Shown: piece by piece, positions 17,434 to 26,996 of the stretch | Position numbering within the stretch: position 1 is the stretch's first letter | How the letters are laid out: every line of letters begins with the position of its first letter | Assembly: GCF_011046245.1 (NCBI RefSeq) | Contig: NZ_CP049244.1 | Coordinates: 1 to 64,000, forward strand | DNA length: 64,000 nucleotides | Direction of reading: 5' to 3' | Source: Allorhizobium pseudoryzae | GTDB taxonomy: Bacteria; Pseudomonadota; Alphaproteobacteria; Rhizobiales; Rhizobiaceae | Position numbers and translations under genes: made by a program | Notes under the pieces: generated by a model | Databases searched by the model: none | Told to the model about the DNA's origin: nothing | The model's input: the letters and a program-made list of their open reading frames with translations, nothing else

Positions 17434-18723
17434 ATGACCCGCATCACGAACCTTCGCGTTTACGATCTGCGCTTTCCGACATCGGCAAGCCTGGATGGCT
17501 CGGACGCCATGAATCCCGATCCGGATTATTCGGCGGCCTATGTCGTGCTGGAAACGGACAAAACGGGTCTTGCGGGTCATGGCCTGACCTTTACGATCGG
17601 CCGTGGCAACGACATCTGCTGCATGGCAATTGAGGCCATGCGCCATCTCGTGGTGGGCGTCGATCTCGCCGAGGTGAAGGCGGCCCCCGGCAAATTCTGG
17701 CGCAAGCTGACCGGCGACAGCCAATTGCGCTGGATCGGCCCGGACAAGGGCGCGATGCATCTTGCCACCGGCGCCGTCGTCAACGCCTTCTGGGATGCGA
17801 TGGCGAAGGAAGCCGGTCTGCCGGTGTGGAAGTTCGTGGCCACGATGACGCCGGAGGACATCGCCGACATCGTCGATTACCGCTATCTCACCGACGCGCT
17901 GACGCGCGACGAGGCGCTGGATATTCTTCGCAAGGCCGAAGACGGCAAGGCAGAGCGGATCGCCATTCTCGAACGCGAGGGGTATGCCTGCTACACGACC
18001 TCCGCCGGCTGGCTGGGCTATGGCGACGAGAAACTGCGCCGCCTGGCGCAGGAGGCGGTCGATCAGGGGTTCAACCACATCAAGATGAAGGTCGGCCGCG
18101 ATCTGGAAGACGACATCCGCCGCCTGACCATCGCCCGTGAGGTGATCGGCCCCGACCGGTACCTGATGGTCGATGCCAATCAGGTCTGGGAGGTCGGGCA
18201 GGCCATCGAGTGGATGCAGAAGCTTGCCTTTTGCAAACCCTTCTTCATCGAGGAGCCGACGAGCCCTGACGATGTCGCCGGGCACCGGAAGATCCGTGAT
18301 GCGATTGCGCCGATCAAGGTCGCGACCGGCGAGATGTGCCAGAACCGCATCATGTTCAAGCAGTTCATCACCGAAGGTGCGATCGATATCGTCCAGATCG
18401 ATTCCTGCCGCATGGGCGGGTTGAACGAGGTGTTGGCGGTGTTGCTGCTCGCGGCAAAATACGGCAAGCCGGTCTGGCCGCATGCGGGCGGCGTCGGGCT
18501 TTGTGAATATGTCCAGCACCTGTCGATGATCGATTACATCGCGGTCTCCGGGACCAAGGATGGCCGCGTGATCGAATATGTCGATCACCTGCACGAGCAT
18601 TTCCTCGACCCCTGCCGGATCGAGAACGCCGCCTACATGCCGCCCTCGCAACCAGGCTTTTCGATCGAGATGAAGCCGGAGTCGATTGCCACCTACACCT
18701 TCGGCAAACCGGAGGCGGCGTGA
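17434..18723 (+). CDS. L-fuconate dehydratase (enolase superfamily)
   Basis: Dehydrates L-fuconate to 2-keto-3-deoxy-L-fuconate. The 429-residue length is typical of fuconate dehydratase and longer than most mandelate-racemase relatives. Visible are IKMKVGRD (catalytic lysines), metal ligands in VDANQVWEVGQAIEW and FIEEPTSPDD, GEMCQNR, and the PHAGGVGLCEYVQH active-site histidine segment specific for FucD. An 81-bp gap with a GGTCCGCG/CGCGGACC inverted repeat precedes it. Confidence 0.92.
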   Translation: MTRITNLRVYDLRFPTSASLDGSDAMNPDPDYSAAYVVLETDKTGLAGHGLTFTIGRGNDICCMAIEAMRHLVVGVDLAEVKAAPGKFWRKLTGDSQLRWIGPDKGAMHLATGAVVNAFWDAMAKEAGLPVWKFVATMTPEDIADIVDYRYLTDALTRDEALDILRKAEDGKAERIAILEREGYACYTTSAGWLGYGDEKLRRLAQEAVDQGFNHIKMKVGRDLEDDIRRLTIAREVIGPDRYLMVDANQVWEVGQAIEWMQKLAFCKPFFIEEPTSPDDVAGHRKIRDAIAPIKVATGEMCQNRIMFKQFITEGAIDIVQIDSCRMGGLNEVLAVLLLAAKYGKPVWPHAGGVGLCEYVQHLSMIDYIAVSGTKDGRVIEYVDHLHEHFLDPCRIENAAYMPPSQPGFSIEMKPESIATYTFGKPEAA

Positions 18724-18737
18724 GGCCGGAGACGACG

Positions 18738-19853
18738 ATGCGTGACGTGATCCTTCAGTTCGGAACCAGCCGCTTTCTCCAGGCGCATGCGGATCTCTTT
18801 CTGCACGAGGCGCGCGAGGCCGGACAGGATGTGCCGAACGTGGTGGTGGTTCAAACCTCCGGCGACGCCTCGCGCGCCGGGCGATTGGCCGCCTTTGCCG
18901 ATCCGAACGGCTACCCGGTGATCATCCGCGGGCTGGAGGAGGGGCAACCGGTTGACCGAACGGTGACGGTGAAGAGCGTTGAACGCGGTCTTTCCACCGC
19001 CCGGGACTGGGCGGAGATCGTCGCGCTATTTGTGGAACGGACGGCGTTCGTTCTCTCCAATACCGCCGATGCCGGTTATGACGTGGATATGTCCGAGGCC
19101 GCCAAGGGTCTTGGCGTCGATGAGCCCCTCACTTCGTTTCCGGCCAAGCTCGCGCAACTGCTGCATGCGCGCTACCTTGCCGGCGGCCGTCCGCTCACCA
19201 TTCTGCCTTGCGAACTGGTGAACCGCAACGGGCCGGTGCTGAAGGGTCTTGTGCGGACGTTTACGATCGAGGCAGGAGCGGCCCAGGACTTTGTCGAATG
19301 GTTGGACGCGAACATCGTGTTTGCCAATACGCTGGTGGATCGCATCGTCTCGCAGGCGCTGGAACCGGTCGGCGCGGTTGCCGAACCCTATGCGCTCTGG
19401 GCAATCGAGAACCAGCCGGGCCTGACCTTGCCCTGTCGCCATCCGGCGATCGCGGTGGCGGAGGATATCGAGCCGTTCGAGCGGCTGAAGCTGCATATCC
19501 TCAACCTCGGCCACACGGTTCTGGCCGACATCTGGCTGACTGAGGGGCGACCAAAAGACGAAACCGTGCGTACCATTCTCACCGACCCGAGCGTGCGCAG
19601 CCGGATCGACGCGGTCTACCGCGACGAGGTCGTGCCCGGCTTTGCCGCGATGGGCATGGAAAGAGAGGCCCGTGACTATGTCGAAACGACGCTGGCGCGT
19701 TTCTTCAACCCCTATCTTGAACACCGGCTGTCCGACATTGCCGGCAACCACGCGCTGAAGATCGAGCGGCGTATCGCCGCCTTCCTGGAGTGGTGCGGCA
19801 GACCTGCGCCCACGCTTCAGGCCATCATCGCCCAAACACAAAGGACCCTCTGA
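18738..19853 (+). CDS. Mannitol dehydrogenase-family oxidoreductase, tagaturonate reductase (UxaB)-like
   Basis: NAD-dependent polyol/uronate oxidoreductase of 371 residues. The opening LQFGTSRFLQAHADLF is the cofactor region, ILPCELVNRNG and NLGHT are active-site segments. UxaB converts D-tagaturonate to D-altronate; with an LgoD-like gene before the step and a UxaA-like gene after it, that role fits best. It is shorter than E. coli UxaB (about 480 residues). The ATG at 18738 has GGAG six bases upstream. Mannonate oxidoreductase is the main alternative. Confidence 0.8.
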   Translation: MRDVILQFGTSRFLQAHADLFLHEAREAGQDVPNVVVVQTSGDASRAGRLAAFADPNGYPVIIRGLEEGQPVDRTVTVKSVERGLSTARDWAEIVALFVERTAFVLSNTADAGYDVDMSEAAKGLGVDEPLTSFPAKLAQLLHARYLAGGRPLTILPCELVNRNGPVLKGLVRTFTIEAGAAQDFVEWLDANIVFANTLVDRIVSQALEPVGAVAEPYALWAIENQPGLTLPCRHPAIAVAEDIEPFERLKLHILNLGHTVLADIWLTEGRPKDETVRTILTDPSVRSRIDAVYRDEVVPGFAAMGMEREARDYVETTLARFFNPYLEHRLSDIAGNHALKIERRIAAFLEWCGRPAPTLQAIIAQTQRTL

Positions 19854-20863
19854 TGAAAGCCCTCATCTGCGACGAGCCCGGCCGTCTTTCCGTCATCGAG
19901 CGTCCGGTTCCCAAACGGGCAGAAGGCGAGGTGCTGGTGCGTATCCGCCATGTCGGCATCTGCGGCACGGATTTTCATATTTATGCGGGAAAGCATCCGT
20001 TCCTGCAGTATCCGCGGGTCATGGGCCACGAACTGTCGGGCATTGTCGAAGAAGCTCCTGCGACAAGCGCGATGAAGGCGGGCGACCCCGTCTATATCGT
20101 CCCCTATCTCTCCTGCGGCACCTGCCATGCCTGCCGCAAAGGCCTGACCAATGCCTGCCAGAACATCCAGGTCCTTGGTGTCCACTGTGATGGCGGCATG
20201 GCGGAATATGTGTCCGTGCCCGAGCAGAATGTCATTCCGACCGGCGATATCGCACTCGCCGATGCCGCGATGATCGAATTTCTGGCGATCGGCGCGCATG
20301 GCATCAAGCGCGGCAATATCGGCCGTTCCGACCGTGTTTTGATCACTGGCGCTGGGCCCATCGGCATGTCGGCGATCATCTTTGCCAAGGCGAGGGGAGC
20401 CGAGGTGACGGTGATGGATACGCGAAGCGACCGTCTGGCCTTTGCCGTCGATCGCCTCGGCGCCGATGCGAGCTTGTTCGCTGACGATACGGCGGAAGCG
20501 GAAGTACAGAAGATGACGGACGGTGATGGCTTTGATGTCGTCATCGATGCGACCGGCAATGCGATCCCCATGCAGCGCGGTTTCAACTTCCTCGCCCATG
20601 GCGCACGCTACGTGCTGCTCTCCGTGGTGCGCCAGGACATCACCTTTGCCGATCCGGAATTCCACAAGCGCGAGGCGACGCTGTTTGCCAGCCGCAACGC
20701 CCAACCGGACGATTTTGCCGAAGTGGTGCGCCAGATGCAGGCCGGCAAGGTGCCGACCCGTGCGCTGAATACCCATGTCGGACGCCTGGAAGACGGCGTT
20801 CAGCTTTTTGAAGACTGGTCGCGACCGGAAGCCGGCGTGATCAAGGCCATCCTGGAGGTTTGA
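19853..20863 (+). CDS. Zinc alcohol dehydrogenase, L-galactonate 5-dehydrogenase (LgoD)-like
   Basis: Medium-chain zinc dehydrogenase of 336 residues: catalytic zinc CGTDFH and GHE, structural zinc cysteines in CGTCHACRKGLTNAC, cofactor loop GAGPIG. Relatives oxidise L-galactonate at C5 to D-tagaturonate. The ATGA overlap with the preceding UxaB-like gene shows tight coupling, and the next gene is UxaA-like, giving the full chain L-galactonate to 2-keto-3-deoxy-D-gluconate. Confidence 0.82.
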   Translation: MKALICDEPGRLSVIERPVPKRAEGEVLVRIRHVGICGTDFHIYAGKHPFLQYPRVMGHELSGIVEEAPATSAMKAGDPVYIVPYLSCGTCHACRKGLTNACQNIQVLGVHCDGGMAEYVSVPEQNVIPTGDIALADAAMIEFLAIGAHGIKRGNIGRSDRVLITGAGPIGMSAIIFAKARGAEVTVMDTRSDRLAFAVDRLGADASLFADDTAEAEVQKMTDGDGFDVVIDATGNAIPMQRGFNFLAHGARYVLLSVVRQDITFADPEFHKREATLFASRNAQPDDFAEVVRQMQAGKVPTRALNTHVGRLEDGVQLFEDWSRPEAGVIKAILEV

Positions 20864-20864
20864 G

Positions 20865-22391
20865 ATGACGATTGGTCGAATCCTGCGCCTGAATGCGGCG
20901 GACAATGTGGTCGTCGCCATTGCAGACCTGCCGGCGGGAAGTGCTGTGGAGGGCGCGATCGTGACCCACGCCCGCGTTCCCCGCGGCCACAAGATCGCCG
21001 CCCAGCCGATCCCGATGGGCGAGCCGATCCGCAAGTTCGGCCAGATCATCGGGTTTGCCAGCACGGCGATCGAACCCGGTGAATGGGTGCACGAAAAGAA
21101 CGTCACCATGGGCGAGGATTTCGAGCGCGATTATGCCTTCGCAGCCGATGCCCGGCCCATCGAGGGCCTTAGGGCCGGGGAGGTTCCCGCCTTCTTCGAT
21201 GGCTTTCGCCGTGCCGATGGCCGCGCCGGCACCCGCAACTATATCGGCATCCTGTCGTCCGTGAACTGTTCGGCCACCGTCGTCGATTACGTCGCCGATG
21301 AAATCATGCGCTCCGGCATTCTGGCCGATTATCCCGATATCGACGGCATCGTGCCTTTGCCGCACGGCCAGGGCTGCGGCATGGCGGGTAAGGGCGAAGC
21401 CTTCGACGTTTTGGCGCGCACCCAATGGGGGTATGCCAGCCATCCGAACTTTGCCGCGGTGCTGCTGGTTGGCCTCGGCTGCGAGGTGTTCCAGATCCCG
21501 CGCATGAAGGACACCTATCATATCGCCGAGGGCGACCACTTTCAGTCTCTGACGATCCAGGAGATCGGTGGTACGCGCAAGGCAGTGGAAGCGGGCGTGG
21601 CCCGCATCAAGGAAATGCTGCCCTTTGCGGCCCGCACGAAACGCCAGCCGATCCCGGCTTCGGAACTGTCGCTGGCCCTCCAGTGCGGCGGCTCGGACGG
21701 CTATTCCGGTCTGACGGCGAACCCGGCTCTGGGGGTTGCAGCCGACATGCTGGTGCGCCAGGGCGGCACGGCCATCCTCTCCGAAACCCCTGAAATCTAT
21801 GGCGCCGAACATCTGCTGACCCGCCGCGCCGAAAGCGCCGAAGTCGGCCAGAAGATCGTCGATCTCATCCACTGGTGGGAGGATTATACCGCCAAGAACG
21901 GCGGCGAGATGAACAACAATCCGTCGCCCGGCAACAAGGCCGGGGGGCTGACCACCATCCTTGAAAAATCGCTCGGCGCCGTCGCCAAAGGCGGCAATTC
22001 CACGTTGCGCGGCGTCTATCGTTACGCAGAACGGATCGACCGCAAGGGGTTTGTCTATATGGACACGCCCGGCTACGATCCGGTGGCGGCGACCGGTCAG
22101 GTGGCGGGTGGCGCCAACATCCTCTGTTTCACCACCGGTCGCGGCTCCGCCTATGGCTGCAAGCCGGTACCCTCGATCAAGCTGGCCACCAACAGCGAAC
22201 TTTACGCGCGCATGCCGGACGACATGGACATCAATTGCGGCGATATCGTCACGGGCGTGTCTCTGGAAGACAAGGGCCGGCAGATCTTCGACGAAATCCT
22301 CGCCGTCGCCTCCGGCAAACAGACGAAGTCGGAGGAACTCGGTTATGGCCGCAACGAGTTTGTACCCTGGCAAATCGGCGCGGTGATGTAA
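20865..22391 (+). CDS. uxaA: Altronate dehydratase family protein (UxaA), SAF domain fused to catalytic domain
   Basis: Iron-dependent sugar-acid dehydratase of 508 residues. Residues 1-95 form the SAF-like N-terminal domain; the rest is the UxaA/GarD catalytic part with PHGQGCGM, LQCGGSDGYSGLTANPALG, NPSPGNKAGGLTTILEKSLG and CFTTGRGSAYGCKPVPSIK, which carry the conserved cysteines. It converts altronate to 2-keto-3-deoxygluconate. It is the last gene of the sugar operon, one base after the dehydrogenase stop; the ISNCY element begins 189 bp beyond. Confidence 0.9.
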   Translation: MTIGRILRLNAADNVVVAIADLPAGSAVEGAIVTHARVPRGHKIAAQPIPMGEPIRKFGQIIGFASTAIEPGEWVHEKNVTMGEDFERDYAFAADARPIEGLRAGEVPAFFDGFRRADGRAGTRNYIGILSSVNCSATVVDYVADEIMRSGILADYPDIDGIVPLPHGQGCGMAGKGEAFDVLARTQWGYASHPNFAAVLLVGLGCEVFQIPRMKDTYHIAEGDHFQSLTIQEIGGTRKAVEAGVARIKEMLPFAARTKRQPIPASELSLALQCGGSDGYSGLTANPALGVAADMLVRQGGTAILSETPEIYGAEHLLTRRAESAEVGQKIVDLIHWWEDYTAKNGGEMNNNPSPGNKAGGLTTILEKSLGAVAKGGNSTLRGVYRYAERIDRKGFVYMDTPGYDPVAATGQVAGGANILCFTTGRGSAYGCKPVPSIKLATNSELYARMPDDMDINCGDIVTGVSLEDKGRQIFDEILAVASGKQTKSEELGYGRNEFVPWQIGAVM

Positions 22392-22482
22392 GCGGCGGAT
22401 TTGCTGGGTCTAGGTTGCGCGGCCATCGGCTTATCGCAAGGTTCTCCGGATCCCGTGCAGGCGTCGATCCGTCTCGACATTG

Positions 22483-22515
22483 ATGCAGCAGCGATAATTG
22501 TCATCGCTGCTGCAT
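22483..22515 (+). terminator. Hairpin downstream of uxaA
   Basis: ATGCAGCAGCGAT, a 7-base loop, ATCGCTGCTGCAT: a perfect 13-bp stem 92 bp after the uxaA stop and 66 bp before the IS. No clear T-run follows, so it may be a Rho-assisted terminator or mRNA 3'-end protector of the long sugar operon. Confidence 0.5.
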
Positions 22516-22580
22516 GACGGTAGCCGGAGCCGCCGCACTGCACGCTTTGTTCCGTAAATGGCGGTTATGCTGTCGCGAAC

Positions 22581-24306
22581 TGTAGGGGCTATTGAGTAAT
22601 GCGACAGTTGGGCCAGTTAGAGATGCGACAGCCTCGCCTCTTGATGCACTGGTCAATGTCAACGTCGGGAGCAAGGATGACGACTTCGAGCTTGGTCGAG
22701 ACCATGAGCGGTCGGAGTCGTCATGTCCTTGTTGATCACCATGTCGCAGAAAGAATTGCATCGCCTCGAAGTCATTCAAAAGATCCGTGACAAGAGGCTT
22801 GGCGTTGTCCAGGCAGCCGAGTTGCTCGACCTCAGTCGAAGTCAGGTGCATCGGCTGCTGCGGTCTTACGACCTTGATGGTCCAGCCGGCCTTGTGTCGA
22901 AGAAGCGATCTCGACCAAGTAATCGCCGCCACAGTGAGGAATTTCGCAATGCGGCGCTAGACCTGATCCGCGCACGCTATCTGGATTTTGGTCCGACGCT
23001 TGCACGCGAGAAGCTGATTGAGCTGCATCGGATCTCGGTATCCAAGGAGACGCTGCGGCAATGGATGACCGAGGCCGACATCTGGGTCTCTCGCCGGGAA
23101 CGCAAGAAGCGTGTTTTTCAGCCTCGTGGCCGGCGCGACTGCTTTGGTGAGCTGGTTCAGATCGATGGATCGCATCACTGGTGGTTCGAGAACCGCGGCC
23201 CCAAATGCGCCCTCCTCGTCTATATCGATGACGCTACAGGAAAGCTTCTACATCTAAGATTTGCTGGGTCGGAGAACACGTTTGACTACCTGCATGCGAC
23301 GAAGGCTTATCTGCAGCAATGGGGTAAGCCGCTTGCATTCTACAGCGACAAGCATGGTGTTTTCCGGTCGACCAATGCTTCGAAGACGGACAGGACGACC
23401 GGTCTGACACAATTCGGTCGCGCGCTTTATGAACTGAACATCGACATCATCTGCGCCAACACGCCTCAGGCTAAAGGCCGGGTCGAGCGAGCCAATCAGA
23501 CGCTGCAGGACCGCCTGGTGAAAGAGATGCGGCTTCGGGGCATCAGCACAATCGATGTGGCCAATGCCTATGCACCTGAGTTCATTGAAGGCTTCAATAA
23601 ACGTTTTGGCAAGTTGCCGCGCAATCCGAAGGACATGCATCGGCCTCTCGCTGATCATGAGAACCTGGACGGTGCTATGTGCCGCAAGGAAGTCCGCACC
23701 CTGTCGCAGGCTTTGACGCTACGTTACGACAAAGTGCTGTTCATTCTCGATCCGACCGAGATCTCGCGGCCATTGGCCGGGCAGAAGGTCGTCGACTGTG
23801 ATTACCCGGATGGCAGGCTGGAGATCATGCATCAGAGCTATTCCCTGCCCTACAGAACTTTCGACAAATTACGGTCTGTGCATCGAGCGGAGGTCGTCGA
23901 CAACAAGCGGCTGGATGGCATGCTGTCGATCGTTGCTGAGATGCAGGCCGGACGCGAACTTGAGCGCAACAAGAGCGGCCCATCCCGGACGGGTCAGAAA
24001 GATCATATGTTTGGCATTCGCGACGGTAGCATTGGAAACGCTTATCAGAAGCGCGGCCGCAAGCCCGGCCGTCGGACGGATTTCACGAATGATCCGGAAG
24101 TTATCGCCAAAAGGCAGAAGGCTATGGCGCGCATGGAGGCCGCAGAATGACGTTAGCCAGCCTCAAAGCTAAAGCCGAAACGGTGCGTCCCACCCGCCCC
24201 GATCTGATCTTGCAAGCGGGTCTGCCGCTCAGATCGGGCTGATCGGCAGCGCCAGTGTCGCGTTTCTAACTGGCTGGTGAGCATGCGTCTCTAACCAGCT
24301 TTGACA
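22581..24306 (+). mobile_element. ISNCY-family (IS1202-like) insertion sequence, copy 1, complete ends
   Basis: 1726-bp element with one transposase gene. The left end begins TGTAGGGGC and carries GGGCCAGTTAGAGATGCGAC. The right end, read inward, begins TGTCAAAGC and carries AGCCAGTTAGAAACGCGACA. Each end holds two copies of a (G/A)TTAGAnA(T/C)GCG-like motif, probably transposase sites. No target duplication is seen: 13 bp left (TGCTGTCGCGAAC) and right (TTGTCTCGACATC) differ, which suggests that one flank was exchanged by recombination. A nearly identical copy lies at 60003-61707. Confidence 0.85.
22723..24150 (+). CDS. ISNCY-family transposase (copy 1)
   Basis: 475-residue DDE transposase: N-terminal helix-turn-helix (AAELLDLSRSQVHRLLRSYD, about 31-50), second HTH with SVSKETLRQWM, then an RNase H-like core with D148 (QIDGSHHWW), D209 (FYSDKHGVF) and E255 (GRVERANQT). 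The frame is intact, so the element may be active. It differs from copy 2 at one residue near the C-terminus (RKPGRR here, RKPDRR there). Confidence 0.93.
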   Translation: MSLLITMSQKELHRLEVIQKIRDKRLGVVQAAELLDLSRSQVHRLLRSYDLDGPAGLVSKKRSRPSNRRHSEEFRNAALDLIRARYLDFGPTLAREKLIELHRISVSKETLRQWMTEADIWVSRRERKKRVFQPRGRRDCFGELVQIDGSHHWWFENRGPKCALLVYIDDATGKLLHLRFAGSENTFDYLHATKAYLQQWGKPLAFYSDKHGVFRSTNASKTDRTTGLTQFGRALYELNIDIICANTPQAKGRVERANQTLQDRLVKEMRLRGISTIDVANAYAPEFIEGFNKRFGKLPRNPKDMHRPLADHENLDGAMCRKEVRTLSQALTLRYDKVLFILDPTEISRPLAGQKVVDCDYPDGRLEIMHQSYSLPYRTFDKLRSVHRAEVVDNKRLDGMLSIVAEMQAGRELERNKSGPSRTGQKDHMFGIRDGSIGNAYQKRGRKPGRRTDFTNDPEVIAKRQKAMARMEAAE

Positions 24307-24518
24307 TTGTCTCGACATCGGCCTAGCGGATAGATCGACCGCAAGCAGATTGCTATCCGCGCTGATCTGCAAGTCGACAGTAAAAGCAGCGCTTCCTATC
24401 GTGCTTCGCTTCAATTCGCCTCAAATCGACCTGATTTGATCATTCGTCAAACAGGAATTGACCGTAGTCCGTTGCGCCGTGCAGGATGTGGATAATGACC
24501 ACTTTGGTGGGCTCAACG
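24182..24518. repeat. 337-bp direct repeat, left copy, flanking IS66
   Basis: Nearly identical (about eight differences, mostly transitions, one 1-bp indel) to 27019-27356. It runs from inside the right end of the ISNCY element, through its terminus, into the 3' end of a parE gene, and stops exactly at the left end of IS66. Confidence 0.85.
24440..24518 (-). pseudogene. parE toxin remnant (C-terminal 25 codons) cut by IS66
   Basis: Encodes VEPTKVVIIHILHGATDYGQ and the final FLFDE, identical to the end of the intact toxin at 27278-27574. Everything upstream is replaced by the IS66 left end at 24519. Confidence 0.85.
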
Positions 24519-24602
24519 GTAAACGGCAAGAAGACCCCATCTGGCATCGCTGATGCTGGGCAGGGTATTCCGGACATACGACTTCTCTGAATGTGAGGAT
24601 CT

Positions 24603-24989
24603 ATGTCTAGGCCTGCGGCTAGCCTTGGATTGATGCGAATGATCGAGGCGGTGCCCGATCGCCTTAACGGGTCGCCGCGACAGTTGCGGCGGTTCTGGTC
24701 CGACGAGTTCAAGGCCACAGCGGTTGAGCAAGCCTGTCAGCCCGGTGTGAACATGTCGGCGGTCGCGCGGCAGATTGGGATCCTGCCATCTCAACTCTAC
24801 CGCTGGCGCAGAGAACTGTTGGGCAGTGATGAGCCTGGACAAGCAGCGCCGGCAGTTGAACCGCAGAGCGCAGCACCTGGGCCCGACTCCGTCGTCGAAA
24901 TCGTCATTGGCCGTATCGTCGTGCGAGCCGGCCGACATGTGGAAGAAGCGCATCTGCAGCGCGTGATCCGGGCGGTTCGCTCAGCATGA
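24603..24989 (+). CDS. tnpA: IS66 accessory protein TnpA
   Basis: 128-residue IS66 OrfA with a transposase_8 helix-turn-helix (RFWSDEFKATAVEQACQPGV, SAVARQIGILPSQLYRWRRE at about 60-80) and a conserved C-terminal region near VRAGRHVEEAHLQRVIRAV. GAGG lies ahead of the ATG. Its stop overlaps tnpB by four bases. Confidence 0.9.
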   Translation: MSRPAASLGLMRMIEAVPDRLNGSPRQLRRFWSDEFKATAVEQACQPGVNMSAVARQIGILPSQLYRWRRELLGSDEPGQAAPAVEPQSAAPGPDSVVEIVIGRIVVRAGRHVEEAHLQRVIRAVRSA

Positions 24990-25330
24990 TACCCGCAGGT
25001 GTAAAGGTCTTCCTTGCCAGCCATCCTATCGACTTCCGCAAGGGACCGGACAGCTTGCTATCGCTGGTGCGGGATGCCGGCAGTGATCCATTCAACGGCT
25101 CCCTTTATGTCTTCCGGGCCAAACGGGCGGACCGGGTCAAGATCGTCTGGTGGGATGGATCAGGGGTGTGCCTCTACTCGAAACGGTTGGAGAAGGCGCA
25201 GTTCTGCTGGCCTCGGATCGGCCACAACCGGGTGCAGCTCAACCATGCCCAGCTCATGGCGCTCGTTGATGGCATGGACTGGAAACGGGTCCGCTCGGTG
25301 GCGGTAAAGCCGCCGGAGATTGTTGGGTAA
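24986..25330 (+). CDS. tnpB: IS66 accessory protein TnpB
   Basis: 114-residue IS66 Orf2 protein recognised by VFLASHPIDFRKGPDSLL, FVFRAKRADRVKIVWWDGSG-like core and LEKAQFCWPR. Required with TnpA and TnpC for transposition in characterised members; the molecular role is not settled. Starts inside the end of tnpA. Confidence 0.92.
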   Translation: MIPAGVKVFLASHPIDFRKGPDSLLSLVRDAGSDPFNGSLYVFRAKRADRVKIVWWDGSGVCLYSKRLEKAQFCWPRIGHNRVQLNHAQLMALVDGMDWKRVRSVAVKPPEIVG

Positions 25331-25403
25331 AGGCCTGCGGCGAAGTGAATCAACTGTCTGAAAGGGCAGGAAAACCGGAGCAAAATGTGCTCTCGTAGGC
25401 CCT

Positions 25404-26996
25404 ATGACGCCGCCCGATTTGCAGCTCCCGGATGATGTAGAGACCCTGAAAGCCATGGTCCTTGCCATGGCCGAGAAGGCTGCGCGCGCCGATGCTCTCG
25501 AGAGCGAAGTCGCAGATCTGAAGGCGAAAAACGCAGATGCCGATGAGCGCATCGAGCGATTGACCCAGATCCTGAAGGCCTTCGATCGTGCCCGCTTTGG
25601 CCGGCGATCGGAAAAGCTCGCATCTCCAACGATCGACGATGAGCAGCAGGCTTTTGTCTTCGAGGAAATCGAGACCGGCATCGCTGCTATCCGAGCCAAG
25701 GTGAGCAAAGGTGCCGCTGATCCTGATGGGAAACGTGCACCCCGGCCACGCAAGGGCTTTGCACCTCATCTGGAACGGGTCGAAGTCGTGATCGAGCCAG
25801 ATGAACTGCCCGAGCACGTCGGCAAACAGAAGGTGCTGATCGGAGAAGACGTCTCGGAGCGGCTGGACGTCGTGCCGGCGAAGTTCCGCGTCATCGTCAC
25901 CCGCCGGCCAAAGTATGCCTTCAAAAACGAAGACGGCGTCATTCAGGCAGCCGCGCCCGCGCATATCATCGAGGGCGGCATTCCGACGGAAGCGCTTCTC
26001 GCCCAGATCGCGGTCTCAAAGTATGCCGATGGCCTTCCGCTCTATCGGCAGGAGGCAATCTATGCCCGCGACAAGGTCGAGCTTGACCGGAAGCTGATGG
26101 CTCAATGGATGGGCAAGCTCGGCTTTGAGCTCGATATCCTGGCCGACTACATCCTCGCCGAGATCAAGAAGGCTGAGCGCATCTTCGCGGACGAGACGAC
26201 GTTGCCCACGCTCGCGCCTGGATCCGGATCGGCCAAGACGGCATGGCTTTGGGCTTATGCCAGGGATGACAGACCCTTCGGTGGCAGTGGTCCGCCGATG
26301 GTCGCCTATCGCTTCGAAGATAGCCGCGCTGGCGATCGGGTCGCCCGGCATCTGAGTGGCTATTGTGGTATCCTTCAGGTGGACGGGCATGGTGCCTACA
26401 ACAAGCTCGCCCGATCCGACGGCGGGAATGACGGTGTGATACTCGCCGGCTGCTGGTCCCATAGCAGGCGCAAGTTCTACGAGCTCCACGCTTCGGATAG
26501 CTCTAGGATCGCCACCGAGACGGTGGAGCTGATGGCAAAGCTCTGGGAGGTGGAAGCAGCGGCCCGCGGTCAAAGCCCTGACGCCCGTGTCGCGGCGCGC
26601 CAGGCGACGTCTGCTGCTGTAGTCAACGAGCTCTTCGCCCTCTGGCAGAAGACCCTGCCGCGGATCTCCGGCAAGTCGAAGCTCGCCGAGGCGATCCGCT
26701 ATGCCACCTCGCGTCGCTCCATCTTCGAGCGCTTCCTCACCGACGGCCGCATCGAGCTCGACTCCAACATCGTTGAGCGCGCCATCAGGCCCCAGACAAT
26801 TACGCGAAAGAACGGTCTCTTCGCTGGCTGCGATGGCGGTGGAAGGACCTGGGCGACAATCGCCACGCTCCTTCAGACGGCGAAGATGAACAACGTAGAT
26901 CCGCAGGCCTGGCTCACCCAGACCCTTGAGCGCATCGCCAACGGCTGGCCCAGCAGCGATCTCGAGACGCTCATGCCGTGGAATTACGCGGGCTGA
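25404..26996 (+). CDS. tnpC: IS66-family transposase TnpC
   Basis: 530-residue DDE transposase: leucine-zipper-like N-terminus (residues 10-55), zinc/HTH region, then the catalytic core with ADETTLPTL, LQVDGHGAYN and the ELDSNIVERAIRP acidic segment near the C-terminus. Full length and uninterrupted, so the element may be mobile. The reading frame ends 22 bp before the right inverted repeat. Confidence 0.93.
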   Translation: MTPPDLQLPDDVETLKAMVLAMAEKAARADALESEVADLKAKNADADERIERLTQILKAFDRARFGRRSEKLASPTIDDEQQAFVFEEIETGIAAIRAKVSKGAADPDGKRAPRPRKGFAPHLERVEVVIEPDELPEHVGKQKVLIGEDVSERLDVVPAKFRVIVTRRPKYAFKNEDGVIQAAAPAHIIEGGIPTEALLAQIAVSKYADGLPLYRQEAIYARDKVELDRKLMAQWMGKLGFELDILADYILAEIKKAERIFADETTLPTLAPGSGSAKTAWLWAYARDDRPFGGSGPPMVAYRFEDSRAGDRVARHLSGYCGILQVDGHGAYNKLARSDGGNDGVILAGCWSHSRRKFYELHASDSSRIATETVELMAKLWEVEAAARGQSPDARVAARQATSAAVVNELFALWQKTLPRISGKSKLAEAIRYATSRRSIFERFLTDGRIELDSNIVERAIRPQTITRKNGLFAGCDGGGRTWATIATLLQTAKMNNVDPQAWLTQTLERIANGWPSSDLETLMPWNYAG

